The notes under the pieces were generated by a model that was not told the DNA's origin, ran no database searches, and saw only the letters and a program-made list of their open reading frames with translations. 64,000 nucleotides of DNA from Thermoanaerobaculia bacterium (GTDB taxonomy: Bacteria > Acidobacteriota > Thermoanaerobaculia > Thermoanaerobaculales > Sulfomarinibacteraceae): the NCBI GenBank assembly GCA_027061805.1, contig JAMOWA010000018.1:1-64000 (forward strand). Direction: 5' to 3'. Position numbers and translations under genes: made by a program. Of this stretch, positions 24,046-33,784 are shown one piece after another; the stretch's first letter is position 1, and each line of letters begins with the position of its first letter.

Positions 24046-24230
24046 CCCCTCCCACCCACCCGGTGAAGACGTGAAGAGGTGAAGACGTGAGAGCGTGAAG
24101 CCCCGGGCAGGCCTTCCGGGTCCGCACGGCCGTCGCACCGTCCACTCCCCGCGTCCCAACCTCCCAACCTCCTGGCGCCCTTTTCCCCGACGTCCTGACG
24201 TCCCCACCCACCTTCGTTTCATGACGGACG
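24046..24230 (+). repeat. Intergenic repeat: GTGAAGAC octamer array
   Basis: CCCACCCACCCG leads into GTGAAGAC, GTGAAGAG, GTGAAGAC, GTGAGAGC, GTGAAG (24063-24100), an imperfect 8-bp tandem array. Similar C-rich-plus-GTGAAG units occur near 27340, 32350 (inverted) and 63590 (inverted). The rest of the gap (GACGTCCTGACGTCC, CGTTTCATG) repeats words also found near 27440. No gene seen. Confidence 0.6.
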
Positions 24231-24988
24231 GGGGTGGAAGACGGCCGGTGGCGGACGGCGTGTGGCGCTCCCCACCCCCGAATGATCTACGATGGGCGCG
24301 GTGCAGCCCTTCACCCGCCCCCAGGCCCGCTCCGGTTCCTCTTCGGCGAGGACCCTCCGGATGCTGCTCCCCGTACTGCTCCTCCTCGTGGCGACTCCCG
24401 GGGCCGGACAGACCGTCACCCGCAGGGTCGAGAACAGGGACACGTCCTACCGCCCGTACCATCTGGTGCTGCCCTACGCGTTCTACTCCGAGTCCTTCAG
24501 CTTCGCCCTGGGGGTGGGGGCGGCAGGATCCGGCCTCCTGGGCCAGGAGCAGTTCTCCGGCTTCGTGGCGGGCTCCGCCGGCACCAACGGGAGCTGGTCG
24601 GTGATCGCGGGCGGCTGGGGCCTCCGCCTGGGCCACCGCCTCTTCCTGGACCCGCGCCTGATGGCCGGAAGCTGGGTGGAGCCGCGGCTCTACGTGGATG
24701 GCAACCCCGACTTTCCCCACGAGCGCGCGGGGTCCAACGACTCCTCCGAGGACAACTTCGTGGACGGCGCCCAGGACATGGGCTGGGCCACCGCCGATCT
24801 CCGGTACATCCTGCCCCTGGGCCACGGCCGCGACCCGGTGGTGACCACCTACTGGCTGGAAGAGGGCCTCCTGGCCGCGGACGCCATCCCTCCGTTATTG
24901 ATGAGTCACGATTTCCACCGTGCGGCGCGATCCACCATTCCCGGCGGCGTTGTCCCACCTCGCAACGAACCCTCCCGGACAGTTCGGG

Positions 24989-26695
<1,707 letters not shown>

Positions 26696-26856
26696 GGGCC
26701 CGTTCCTCCGGTCCGGGGAGTATAGCCCGGAAGCGCTCGGCCTTCCTCCACCCGCACCCCCACCAGGACCGCCGCCATGATCCCGCGCCAGCGGGACCGG
26801 ACCGGCGCCGCGGGGAGCGCCAGCGTCTCCATGCCTCTATCCTACGCCCCTCCGCC

Positions 26857-26886
26857 TTGACACTTCCTCGGGGCCGTCCGTATACT
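26857..26886 (+). promoter_or_regulatory. Sigma70-type promoter of the tRNA cluster
   Basis: TTGACA, 18-nt spacer, TATACT, lying 58 bp upstream of tRNA-Pro. Near-consensus in a GC-rich background. Confidence 0.75.
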
Positions 26887-26943
26887 CGCAGCCCGCCTTC
26901 GGGCGGATGCTCTTTGGAATCGGCATTGCGTGGAACCTGAGAT

Positions 26944-27020
<77 letters not shown>

Positions 27021-27044
27021 CTCCCCGACGCCGGACCGGACCAG

Positions 27045-27121
27045 CCGCCTGTAGCTCAGCTGGACAGAGCAACGGACTTCTAATCCGTGGGTCAGAGGTT
27101 CGAGTCCTCTCAGGCGGGCCA
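27045..27121 (+). tRNA. tRNA-Arg(TCT)
   Basis: CCGCCTG acceptor pairs with CAGGCGG; anticodon loop C-T-TCT-A-A on ACGGA/TCCGT; CCA encoded. Confidence 0.96.
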
Positions 27122-27135
27122 CTGATCGCCAGCAT

Positions 27136-27212
27136 GGTGGGCGTAGCTCAGCTGGTAGAGCACAGGATTGTGGCTCCTGTGGCCGTGGGTTCGAGTCCCA
27201 TCGCCCACCCCA
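27136..27212 (+). tRNA. tRNA-His(GTG)
   Basis: Acceptor GTGGGCG/CGCCCAC with the extra G-1 at 27136 opposite C73, as in tRNA-His; anticodon loop T-T-GTG-G-C; CCA encoded. Confidence 0.96.
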
Positions 27213-27213
27213 T

Positions 27214-27290
27214 GCGCCCGTAGCTCAGCTGGATAGAGCGTCAGACTCCGGATCTGAAGGCCGCGCGTTCGAATCGCGCCGGGCGCACCA
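27214..27290 (+). tRNA. tRNA-Arg(CCG)
   Basis: Begins 2 nt after tRNA-His. Acceptor GCGCCCG/CGGGCGC; anticodon loop C-T-CCG-G-A on TCAGA/TCTGA; CCA encoded. Confidence 0.96.
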
Positions 27291-27302
27291 TTTTTCCAGA
27301 TC

Positions 27303-27331
27303 GGCCTCCCGAAAGGGGGGCCCCTGTTTTT
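27303..27331 (+). terminator. Rho-independent terminator of the tRNA cluster
   Basis: GGCCTCCC-GAAA-GGGGGGCC (one G-U pair) followed by CCTGTTTTT. Confidence 0.75.
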
Positions 27332-27580
27332 CCACCCGCCCACCCTCCCGGTGAGGACGTCGGGACGTGAAGACGTCCCCCGCCCACCCGGGGGCAGGGG
27401 CGAGGGGGAGAAGCCCGGAGAGGCCGGCGTACGGAGGGGCGTCCTGACGTCCTCACTTCCTCACCCTCTTTCGTTTCACGTTTCGTCGTTCACGTTTCAC
27501 GAATGGGCGCGCGGAGGAGCGAAGCCCCCGCGCGCCACACCGCCTCGGTCTCGGTCAGGGTCACGGCCACGGCCCGGAGG
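27332..27580. repeat. Mosaic intergenic repeat region between tRNA cluster and carbamate kinase
   Basis: No gene. The segment contains the C-rich plus GTGAGGACGTC...GTGAAGACGTC module (27334-27380), GCAGGGGCGAGGGGGAGAAG then GGCCGGCGTACGGAGG (27400-27440; near-copy at 35265-35320), CGTTTCACGTTTCG-type words (27475-27500) and CGGTCAGGGTCACGGCCACG (27550-27570). Confidence 0.55.
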
Positions 27581-27623
27581 CCCTGCCTGTTCCACGCCCC
27601 TGCCACCACCATTCCCGCCTCCA

Positions 27624-27652
27624 TTGACACCCGCAGCACCCCGGACCACAAT
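27624..27652 (+). promoter_or_regulatory. Candidate sigma70 promoter of carbamate kinase
   Basis: TTGACA, 17-nt spacer, CACAAT; 33 bp upstream of the start codon. Confidence 0.5.
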
Positions 27653-27685
27653 GCACTCTCCGCGTCCGTGCGGAATGGAGGCACC

Positions 27686-28678
27686 ATGAGCGAGAACAGC
27701 GGCTCGAACCCCGTCGCCGTCATCGCCTTCGGGGGCAACGCCCTCTTGAGGCCCCAGGACCACGGGACCCAGGAGGAACAGTTCACCCTGGCCTGGAAGG
27801 CCACCCGCTGGCTGGTGGAGATCATCCAGCGCGGCTACGAGCTGGCCATCGTTCATGGCAACGGCCCCCAGGTGGGCAACATCATGATCCAGGTGGAGGA
27901 GGCCATCACCAAGATCCCGCCCCAGACCCTGGACGTCTGCGTGGCCCAGACCCAGGGCTCCATGGGCTACCTCCTGGCCAACCAGCTCCGCAACCGCTTC
28001 AACGAGGAGGAGCTGGACAAGGAGATCGCCGCGTTGCTCACCGAGGTGGTGGTGGACCGCGACGACCCCGCCTTCGAGAACCCCACCAAGCCGGTGGGGC
28101 CGTACTTCACCTCGTACCGGGCCAACCTGCTCATGCAGGAGCAGGGCTGGCAGATGGTGGAGGACGCGGGCCGCGGCTGGCGCAAGGTGGTGCCCTCGCC
28201 CAGGCCGAAGGAGATCCTGGGCTCCCGGCTCTACCGCAAGCTCATCGAGGACGGTGCCGTGCTCATCGCGGGCGGCGGCGGCGGCATCCCCGTCTACCGG
28301 GACGTGGGCGGCTACTACCGGGGCGTGGAGGCGGTCATCGACAAGGACTACGTGGCCTCCATCCTGGCCCGGGACCTGGACGCCGACCTCTTCATCGTGC
28401 TCACCCAGGTGCCCATGGTGGCCGAGAACTTCGGCCGTCCCAACCAGCAGTGGCTGCGCCGGCTCCCCGTGGCGAGGGCCCGCGAGATGCTCGAGGCCAA
28501 CCAGTTCCCGCCGGGCTCCATGGGGCCCAAGATCCGCGCGGCCATCGAGTTCGTGGAGGCCACCGGCAAGGAGGTGCTGATCACCGACGACGAGCACCTC
28601 AAGCGGGCCCTGCGCCGGGAGGCCGGCACCTTCATCGTGCCCGACGGCGAGGTGGAGGTGGCCACCAGGGACAGCTGA
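27686..28678 (+). CDS. arcC: Carbamate kinase
   Basis: Carbamate kinase makes ATP from carbamoyl phosphate and ADP, the last step of the arginine deiminase pathway; it can also serve purine/allantoin breakdown. The ATG at 27686 has GGAGG upstream and gives 330 residues, close to the family's usual 310. Motifs: VIAFGGNALLRPQD (N-terminal amino acid kinase loop), VHGNGPQVGNI, IAGGGGGIPV and VLTQVPMV, then MGPKIRAAIEFVEATGKEVLIT. Lipid A genes follow in the same direction (waaA starts 29 nt downstream). arcA lies about 4 kb downstream on the other strand; no ornithine carbamoyltransferase is in the window. Confidence 0.95.
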   Translation: MSENSGSNPVAVIAFGGNALLRPQDHGTQEEQFTLAWKATRWLVEIIQRGYELAIVHGNGPQVGNIMIQVEEAITKIPPQTLDVCVAQTQGSMGYLLANQLRNRFNEEELDKEIAALLTEVVVDRDDPAFENPTKPVGPYFTSYRANLLMQEQGWQMVEDAGRGWRKVVPSPRPKEILGSRLYRKLIEDGAVLIAGGGGGIPVYRDVGGYYRGVEAVIDKDYVASILARDLDADLFIVLTQVPMVAENFGRPNQQWLRRLPVARAREMLEANQFPPGSMGPKIRAAIEFVEATGKEVLITDDEHLKRALRREAGTFIVPDGEVEVATRDS

Positions 28679-28706
28679 GCCCCGGACGGTGCGCTACCCT
28701 GGGCCC

Positions 28707-29999
28707 ATGGCACCGCCGTCCCTCTGGCTCTACCGGGCGCTCTACCGCGGCGGCCTCGCTGCAGCTGCTCCCTTCCTGTGGGCGAAGGACCGCGCCACCG
28801 GCAAGGCCCGGCCGCCCCTCCGGGCCCGCCTGGGACACGGCGCGCCGGAGCTCCCGCCCGGGGGCCTCTGGATCCAGGCCGTCTCCGTGGGCGAGACCGA
28901 GATCGCCCGCCGCCTCCTCAAGGAGCTGGCGCTGCGCTCGCCGGGCCTGCCGGTCCTCCTGACCGCCACCACCGCCACCGGCCTCGCCCTGGCCCGCAAG
29001 CTGGAGGGAGGCGGTGTGCGGGTGCACCCCTGCCCGCTGGACCTGGCCCGTCCCGTCCGCCGCGTGCTGGAGGCCGCCCGGCCCGCCCTGCTCGTGCTGG
29101 TGGAGACGGAGATCTGGCCCGAGATGCTCCACCAGGCGGTCTCCCGCGGCATCCCCGCGGCCATCGTCAACGCCCGGCTCTCCGAGGGTTCCTTCCGCCG
29201 CTACCGCCGGGTCCGCGCGCTGCTCCAGCCCCTGCTCGCACCCGTGGCGGCCGTGCTGGCCCGGAGCGACGCCGATGCGGAACGCTTCGCCGCCCTGGGC
29301 GTGCCGGAGGACCGGATCACGGTGACGGGCAACGTGAAGTACGACCTGGAGCCCGACCCCGAGCCCCTGCCGTGGGGCGAACGGCTCGCGGCCTGGGCCG
29401 GGCAGCGTCCCGTGCTGGTGGCGGGCTCCACCATGGAGGGCGAGGAGGCCATGGTGCTGGACGCCCTGGGGGGACTGCCGGAGGAGCTCCGTCCCTTCCT
29501 CGTCCTCGCACCCCGCCACCCCGAGCGTTTCGGCGAGGTGGCGGAGCTGATCGAGCGCCGGGGCATCCCCCTGGCCCGGCGCACGGCCCTGGACGAGGCC
29601 CCCTCCGCTCCCGGCGCCTTCCTCCTGGACGCCATGGGCGAGCTGGCGCGGGCCTACAACGGCGCGGCGGTGGCCTTCATCGGCGGGTCGCTGGTGCCCA
29701 CCGGCGGCCACAACCCGCTGGAGCCCGCGGTCTGGGGCGTCCCGGTGCTCTCGGGACCCCACGTCCACAACTTCCGGGAGGTCTACGCGGAGATGACCGC
29801 CGCGGGGGCCGCCCGGATCGTGCCGGATCCGGGCCGGCTCGGGCCCATGCTCCGCCACTGGCTGGAGCATCCGCAGGAGGCCCGCGCCGCCGGCGCCGCG
29901 GGCCGCGCCGTGGTGGAGGCCAACCGCGGCGCCACGGCCCGCACCGTGGAGCGGCTGCTTGAGATCGGGCCTCCCCGGGGTTCCGTCAGCCGCTCCTGA
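28707..29999 (+). CDS. waaA: 3-deoxy-D-manno-octulosonic acid (Kdo) transferase
   Basis: WaaA/KdtA attaches Kdo to lipid IVA at the inner membrane. From ATG 28707 (MAPPSLWLYRALY) the protein has 430 residues, the usual size. A membrane-proximal N-terminal helix is followed by a GT-B fold: WIQAVSVGETEIARRLL, LVLVETEIWPEML (about 115-127), AIVNARLSEGSFRRY, VTGNVKYDLEP, and the C-terminal signature VAFIGGSLVPTGGHNPLEPA. TACCCT ends 6 nt before the ATG with no Shine-Dalgarno sequence, so it may have its own leaderless transcript in addition to read-through from arcC. Start of waaA-lpxK-lpxL. Confidence 0.96.
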   Translation: MAPPSLWLYRALYRGGLAAAAPFLWAKDRATGKARPPLRARLGHGAPELPPGGLWIQAVSVGETEIARRLLKELALRSPGLPVLLTATTATGLALARKLEGGGVRVHPCPLDLARPVRRVLEAARPALLVLVETEIWPEMLHQAVSRGIPAAIVNARLSEGSFRRYRRVRALLQPLLAPVAAVLARSDADAERFAALGVPEDRITVTGNVKYDLEPDPEPLPWGERLAAWAGQRPVLVAGSTMEGEEAMVLDALGGLPEELRPFLVLAPRHPERFGEVAELIERRGIPLARRTALDEAPSAPGAFLLDAMGELARAYNGAAVAFIGGSLVPTGGHNPLEPAVWGVPVLSGPHVHNFREVYAEMTAAGAARIVPDPGRLGPMLRHWLEHPQEARAAGAAGRAVVEANRGATARTVERLLEIGPPRGSVSRS

Positions 30000-30045
30000 G
30001 CCCCACCGGCCCGCCACAGGTCCCCTCCCGTGCTACGCTCGCTCC

Positions 30046-31059
30046 ATGGGCTCGGAGATGCTGCTGCTGCCGCTCACACCCCTGTACGCGGGGGTGGTGC
30101 GGGCCCGGGCCGCGGCCTACCGCCACGGCCTGCTCCGCCGGCACCTCCTGGAGCGCCCCGTGGTGTCGGTGGGCAACCTGACCTTCGGCGGCACGGGCAA
30201 GACCCCCACGGTGATCGCCCTGGTCAGGGACCTGGTGCGCCGGGGCAGGAGGCCCGCGGTCCTGACCCGGGGCTACGGCCGCCGGGGCCGCGATCCCGTG
30301 GTGGCCGTGGGCCCCGGCATGATCCCGGAGGCCCGGACGGCCGGTGACGAACCCGTGGAGATGGCCCGGCGCCTCCCGGGGGTCCCCATCGTGGTGGACG
30401 AGGACCGGGTCCGGGGAGGCCGCGAGGCCGTGGCCCGCGGTGCGGACGTCCTCGTGCTGGACGACGGCTTCCAGCACCTCAGGGTGGCCCGCGACCTGGA
30501 CCTCCTGGTGGTGGACGCCGGAGACCCGTGGGGGGGCGGCCACCTGCCGCCGCGGGGCCGGCTCCGGGAGCCCCTGTCCGCCATGGCCCGCGCCACAGCC
30601 GTGCTCGTGACCAAGCTGGGGGACGACCCGGGACCGCTGGCGGCCATCCGGGACACCGTGCAGCGGCTCGCACCGGGGATCCCGGTCCTGGGGGCACGGC
30701 TCGAACCCACCCGCCTGGTCACGCCGGAGGGCGTGCTCGAGCCGGCGGCACTGGCGGGGCGGAGGGTGCTCGCCTTCGCCGGACTGGGCCGGCCGGAGGG
30801 TTTCCGGGAGCAGCTGGAGCGCCTGGGAGCCGTGGTGGTGGGAACGCGCTGGTTCGCCGACCACCACCGGTACGGCGACACCGAGCTCGCGGACCTGGTG
30901 GCGGAGGCGGAGAGGCTCGATGCCGTCCCCGTGACCACGGCCAAGGATGCCGCCAGGCTCCGGAACGACGCGCCGGTCCAGGTGCTGGAGGTGGAGATGG
31001 TCCCCCTGCAGGAAAGCTGGGAGGCCCTGTGGGCCGCGGCGCCGGAGGTGCTGCCGTGA
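30046..31059 (+). CDS. lpxK: Tetraacyldisaccharide 4'-kinase
   Basis: LpxK phosphorylates the lipid A disaccharide to lipid IVA on the inner membrane. From ATG 30046 the product has 337 residues. It carries PVVSVGNLTFGGTGKTPTVI (Walker A-like, about 40-59), RGYGRR, DEPVEMARRLPGVPIVVDEDR and the Mg-binding VLDDGFQHLRVARDLDLLVVD. TACGCT ends 6 nt upstream of the start without a Shine-Dalgarno sequence. It overlaps lpxL by 4 nt. Confidence 0.97.
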   Translation: MGSEMLLLPLTPLYAGVVRARAAAYRHGLLRRHLLERPVVSVGNLTFGGTGKTPTVIALVRDLVRRGRRPAVLTRGYGRRGRDPVVAVGPGMIPEARTAGDEPVEMARRLPGVPIVVDEDRVRGGREAVARGADVLVLDDGFQHLRVARDLDLLVVDAGDPWGGGHLPPRGRLREPLSAMARATAVLVTKLGDDPGPLAAIRDTVQRLAPGIPVLGARLEPTRLVTPEGVLEPAALAGRRVLAFAGLGRPEGFREQLERLGAVVVGTRWFADHHRYGDTELADLVAEAERLDAVPVTTAKDAARLRNDAPVQVLEVEMVPLQESWEALWAAAPEVLP

Positions 31060-31991
31060 GCCGGAGGCGGTCGGCGCTGCGGAACCGGGTGGAGTACGGG
31101 GCCTACCTGCTCGGCCGGGCCCTGGCCCACCGGGCCGGGCCGCGCGTGCTCGCCCGGGTGGGTGGCACGGTGGGCGACCTCTACCTGGCCACGGGCAGAC
31201 GCCGCCGGGAGATCCTGGAGTTCAACCTGCGCCTGGCCTTCCCAGGGATGACACCCGCGGACCGGAAGCGCCTGGGCCGGGAGGTGGCGCGCCACTTCGG
31301 CCGGGTCCTGCTGGACGGCCTGCGGCTCCAGAAGGCCACGCCGGAGACGCTCCTCGCCCAGGTGGACGTGGTGGGCCGCAAGCACCTGGACGCCGCCCTG
31401 GAGAGGGGGCGCGGCGTCTTCCTCCTCTCGGCCCACATCGGGTCCTGGGAGGTGGCGGCCCTCACGGCCGGACTGCTGGTTCCACAGGGCTTCGCCGTGG
31501 TGAACCGGCCCCTGGACAACCCGCTGCTGGAGGCCGAGCTGGCACGTTTCCGGGCGCTCTTCGGCAACCGGGCCCTGGGCAAGGAGAACGTGACCCGGGA
31601 GATGCTGCGCCAGCTCAGGCGGGGCGGCGCCGTGGGGATCCTCATCGACCAGCGCACCCTCAAGGAGGAGGGGGTTCTCGTCCCGTTCTTCGGACACCCC
31701 GCCTGGACCCATCCGGTGCTGGGCAAGCTGGCCCTCCGCACCGCTGCGCCCGTGGTCCCCATCTGGGGCCTCTGGGAGGGACCGGGACGCTACACCGTCC
31801 GCTTCGACCCGCCCACATTCCCGGACGAGCTGCCCGAGCCCGAGCGGGACGAGGTGGCCCTCACGGCGCGCTTCACCGCACAGATCGAGGCCGTGATCCG
31901 CGAGCACCCCGCCCAGTGGCTCTGGTTCCACGACCGCTGGCGCTCCCTCCGGCTGGGGGAGGAGGAGGCGCCCCCGCCCACCCGGTCGTGA
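31056..31991 (+). CDS. lpxL: Lipid A late acyltransferase (LpxL/HtrB family)
   Basis: This 311-residue lysophospholipid/lipid A acyltransferase adds a secondary acyl chain to Kdo-lipid A. It starts at GTG 31056, overlapping the lpxK stop (GTGA). The catalytic HX4E-type motif is SAHIGSWEVAAL (His and Glu, about 126-137), followed by NRPLDNPLLE and GGAVGILIDQRTLKEEGV, then the C-terminal QWLWFHDRW motif typical of LpxL. An N-terminal amphipathic/membrane segment is present (YGAYLLGRALAHRAG). Confidence 0.92.
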   Translation: MSRRRSALRNRVEYGAYLLGRALAHRAGPRVLARVGGTVGDLYLATGRRRREILEFNLRLAFPGMTPADRKRLGREVARHFGRVLLDGLRLQKATPETLLAQVDVVGRKHLDAALERGRGVFLLSAHIGSWEVAALTAGLLVPQGFAVVNRPLDNPLLEAELARFRALFGNRALGKENVTREMLRQLRRGGAVGILIDQRTLKEEGVLVPFFGHPAWTHPVLGKLALRTAAPVVPIWGLWEGPGRYTVRFDPPTFPDELPEPERDEVALTARFTAQIEAVIREHPAQWLWFHDRWRSLRLGEEEAPPPTRS

Positions 31992-31994
31992 AAC

Positions 31995-32107
31995 GTGAGC
32001 CTGTTGCAAGAGTCCTGGATCGAGGTGGATTCCTGCGGCATCGGCCCCCACCTACCCGGGAAAAGGAACCACGGATTACACAGATTTATCGGATGAAGAA
32101 GAAGATA
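31995..32107 (+). repeat. 113-bp dispersed repeat, copy A
   Basis: Aligns without gaps to 51949-52061 (about 80 percent identical by eye). Best-conserved blocks: GAGTCCTGGATCGAG, CGGCCCCCACC and GAACCACGGAT. It lies directly after the lpxL stop. The AACCACGGATTACACAG word resembles a short intergenic sequence seen in many bacteria. Confidence 0.7.
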
Positions 32108-32164
32108 GAAATATCCCGGACATACGCCCGAATTCACGCCAGGCAGATGGGTATGACCTTCAGA

Positions 32165-32427
32165 GAGGTTTGCAAATGGCTCACGTGAAACGGATGAAGG
32201 TGAGGGGGTCAGGGCGTGAGGACGTGAGGACGTACCGGTCCTGGAAACCGGTTCACCAGCCAGTACCGGGCTGCGAGCTGTCGCATCCCCTCTCCTCCGC
32301 GCCCCTGCGCCCCCGTTCCCCTGCATCTTCAGGCCGGGCGGACGACGACTTCACCCCTTCACGTCTTCACCTCTTCACCGGATGGGCGGGCGGGGGACGT
32401 CCTCACGCCTTCACGCCCTCACCCTCG
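32165..32427. repeat. Mosaic intergenic repeats between lpxL and arcA
   Basis: No gene. Contains GTGAGGACGTGAGGACGT (32216-32234), GCGCCCCTGCGCCCCCG-type words (32305-32325) and an inverted C-rich/GTGAAG module (TTCACCCCTTCACGTCTTCA onwards, 32349-32398) of the same type as at 24050. Confidence 0.55.
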
Positions 32428-33684
32428 TCAATCCCGCACCAGCGGGTGGGTGAGGCAGTGGGGGCCGCCGCGGGCCCGGGAGATCTCGTGGCTCTCCAGG
32501 AGCACGCAGACGGCCTCGCCCGCGTCCAGGCGCACCTCCTCCCGGCCCAGGAGCACGTCGGCGGCCGCCACGATCCGGAAACCGCGGCGGTCCAGCTCCT
32601 CCACCGTGCGCACGTTGCGGTCGTAGAGCGTGATCACCCCCGGGGCCAGCGCCAGGGCGTTGGCCCCGTCGGTCCACTGCTCCCGCTGCTGCGCCACGGG
32701 ATCGGCGCCGCCGCAGGGGATGGGCTCCACCTCGAAGCCCACGCAGGCCAGGGCCGCCGGGAGGTCGCCGAAAGTGGTGGGCTCGGCACCATCGGTGGCC
32801 AGGTCATGGACCACCGCCGGAGCCGTCTCGCCGCCGTCCGGAAGGATCACCTGGGGCGCCACCAGCGCCCGGTGGCCGTCCACCATGGTGAAGACCGTGT
32901 CCAGGTGCATGAACGCCCGGCGCCGCGGCAGCCGCACCTCCACCAGCCAGCGGGGGCCATCCCCGGCCCGCCGCAGCGCCCGGGCCAGGCACTCCACCGC
33001 CACCGTGTTGGTGCGCTCGGACACGCCCACGGCCAGGATCTCGGGTGAGAGCACCAGCACGTCGCCCCCCTCCAGGCGTGGCCGGTGCAGGCCCAGGAAG
33101 AGCGGCCGGTCCGCCTCGGGCATGAGGGGGTCCATCAGGGGCGCGCCCGAGAAGCGCGGATGGAAGCGGAAGACCACCCGCGCCAGGATGGCCTCCCGCC
33201 ACCGCGCGGGCGTGGCCATGGCCGAGAGCACCACGCCAGGCCCCACCACCACCTGCGGGTCCCGCTGGAAGCACCAGTTGGGGATGGGCGGCAGGGCGTA
33301 GAGGTCGTCCACCCCGATACCGCCACCGTCCTCGCTGCGCGCGCCGGAGACCAGGATCTCCACGAGCTCCCCGGTGGGGACCTCCCGGAGCCGGTCGCGC
33401 AGGCCGGGCGGCAGCTCGGGAAGGACCACCTCGGCCAGCCACTCCCGGGCACCCTCCACGTGCAGGGCCTCTGTGAGCAGGTCCCGGGCGTCCAGCACCT
33501 CCACGCCCAGCAGCTGCATGAGCCGCCGGAAGCGCCGGTGCTCCTCCCGGACCCGGTCTCCGAAGAGGATGTCGTCGAAGAGGAGCTCCTCCATCATGGA
33601 GGGCACCATCTGGTCCACCTCGGGCCCCGGCTCGTGGACCAGCACGATCCTCAGACGGCCCACCTCGGACGTGACGTGAAGCAT
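32428..33684 (-). CDS. arcA: Arginine deiminase
   Basis: ADI hydrolyses arginine to citrulline and ammonia. The 418-residue protein has the guanidine-modifying fold with GRLRIVLVHEPGPE (N-terminus), NWCFQRDPQVVVGPGVVLS, LEGGDVLVLS (Asp/Glu), FMHLDTVFTMVD with the catalytic His, and the terminal Cys loop GGPHCLTHPL (about 409). The ATG at 33684 is favoured (GGAGG 5 nt upstream); GTG 33690 is possible. It is separated from arcC by lipid A genes and on the other strand, and no arcB or arcD is seen, so the pathway is split or serves another role such as acid resistance. Confidence 0.95.
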   Translation of the reverse strand: MLHVTSEVGRLRIVLVHEPGPEVDQMVPSMMEELLFDDILFGDRVREEHRRFRRLMQLLGVEVLDARDLLTEALHVEGAREWLAEVVLPELPPGLRDRLREVPTGELVEILVSGARSEDGGGIGVDDLYALPPIPNWCFQRDPQVVVGPGVVLSAMATPARWREAILARVVFRFHPRFSGAPLMDPLMPEADRPLFLGLHRPRLEGGDVLVLSPEILAVGVSERTNTVAVECLARALRRAGDGPRWLVEVRLPRRRAFMHLDTVFTMVDGHRALVAPQVILPDGGETAPAVVHDLATDGAEPTTFGDLPAALACVGFEVEPIPCGGADPVAQQREQWTDGANALALAPGVITLYDRNVRTVEELDRRGFRIVAAADVLLGREEVRLDAGEAVCVLLESHEISRARGGPHCLTHPLVRD

Positions 33685-33715
33685 CTGCACCTCCAGCGCG
33701 CGGTGCCCATTATGA

Positions 33716-33744
33716 TTGACTCGTCCCCACGATCAATCCATAGT
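33716..33744 (+). promoter_or_regulatory. Sigma70-type promoter of purB
   Basis: TTGACT, 17-nt spacer, CATAGT; 40 bp upstream of the purB ATG, in the divergent arcA/purB gap. Confidence 0.6.
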
Positions 33745-33784
33745 GGGGCCGCCGGGGTCCAGGCCCCCGGACCGAGGTGATGCC

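Noticed and set aside
24063-24100. GTGAAGAC tandem units as a CRISPR array
   Set aside because: Units are 8 bp with no spacers and no cas genes in the window.
23929-24825. 298-aa minus-strand ORF spanning attR
   Set aside because: Crosses the element boundary and the neighbouring gene's antisense; composition typical of a shadow.
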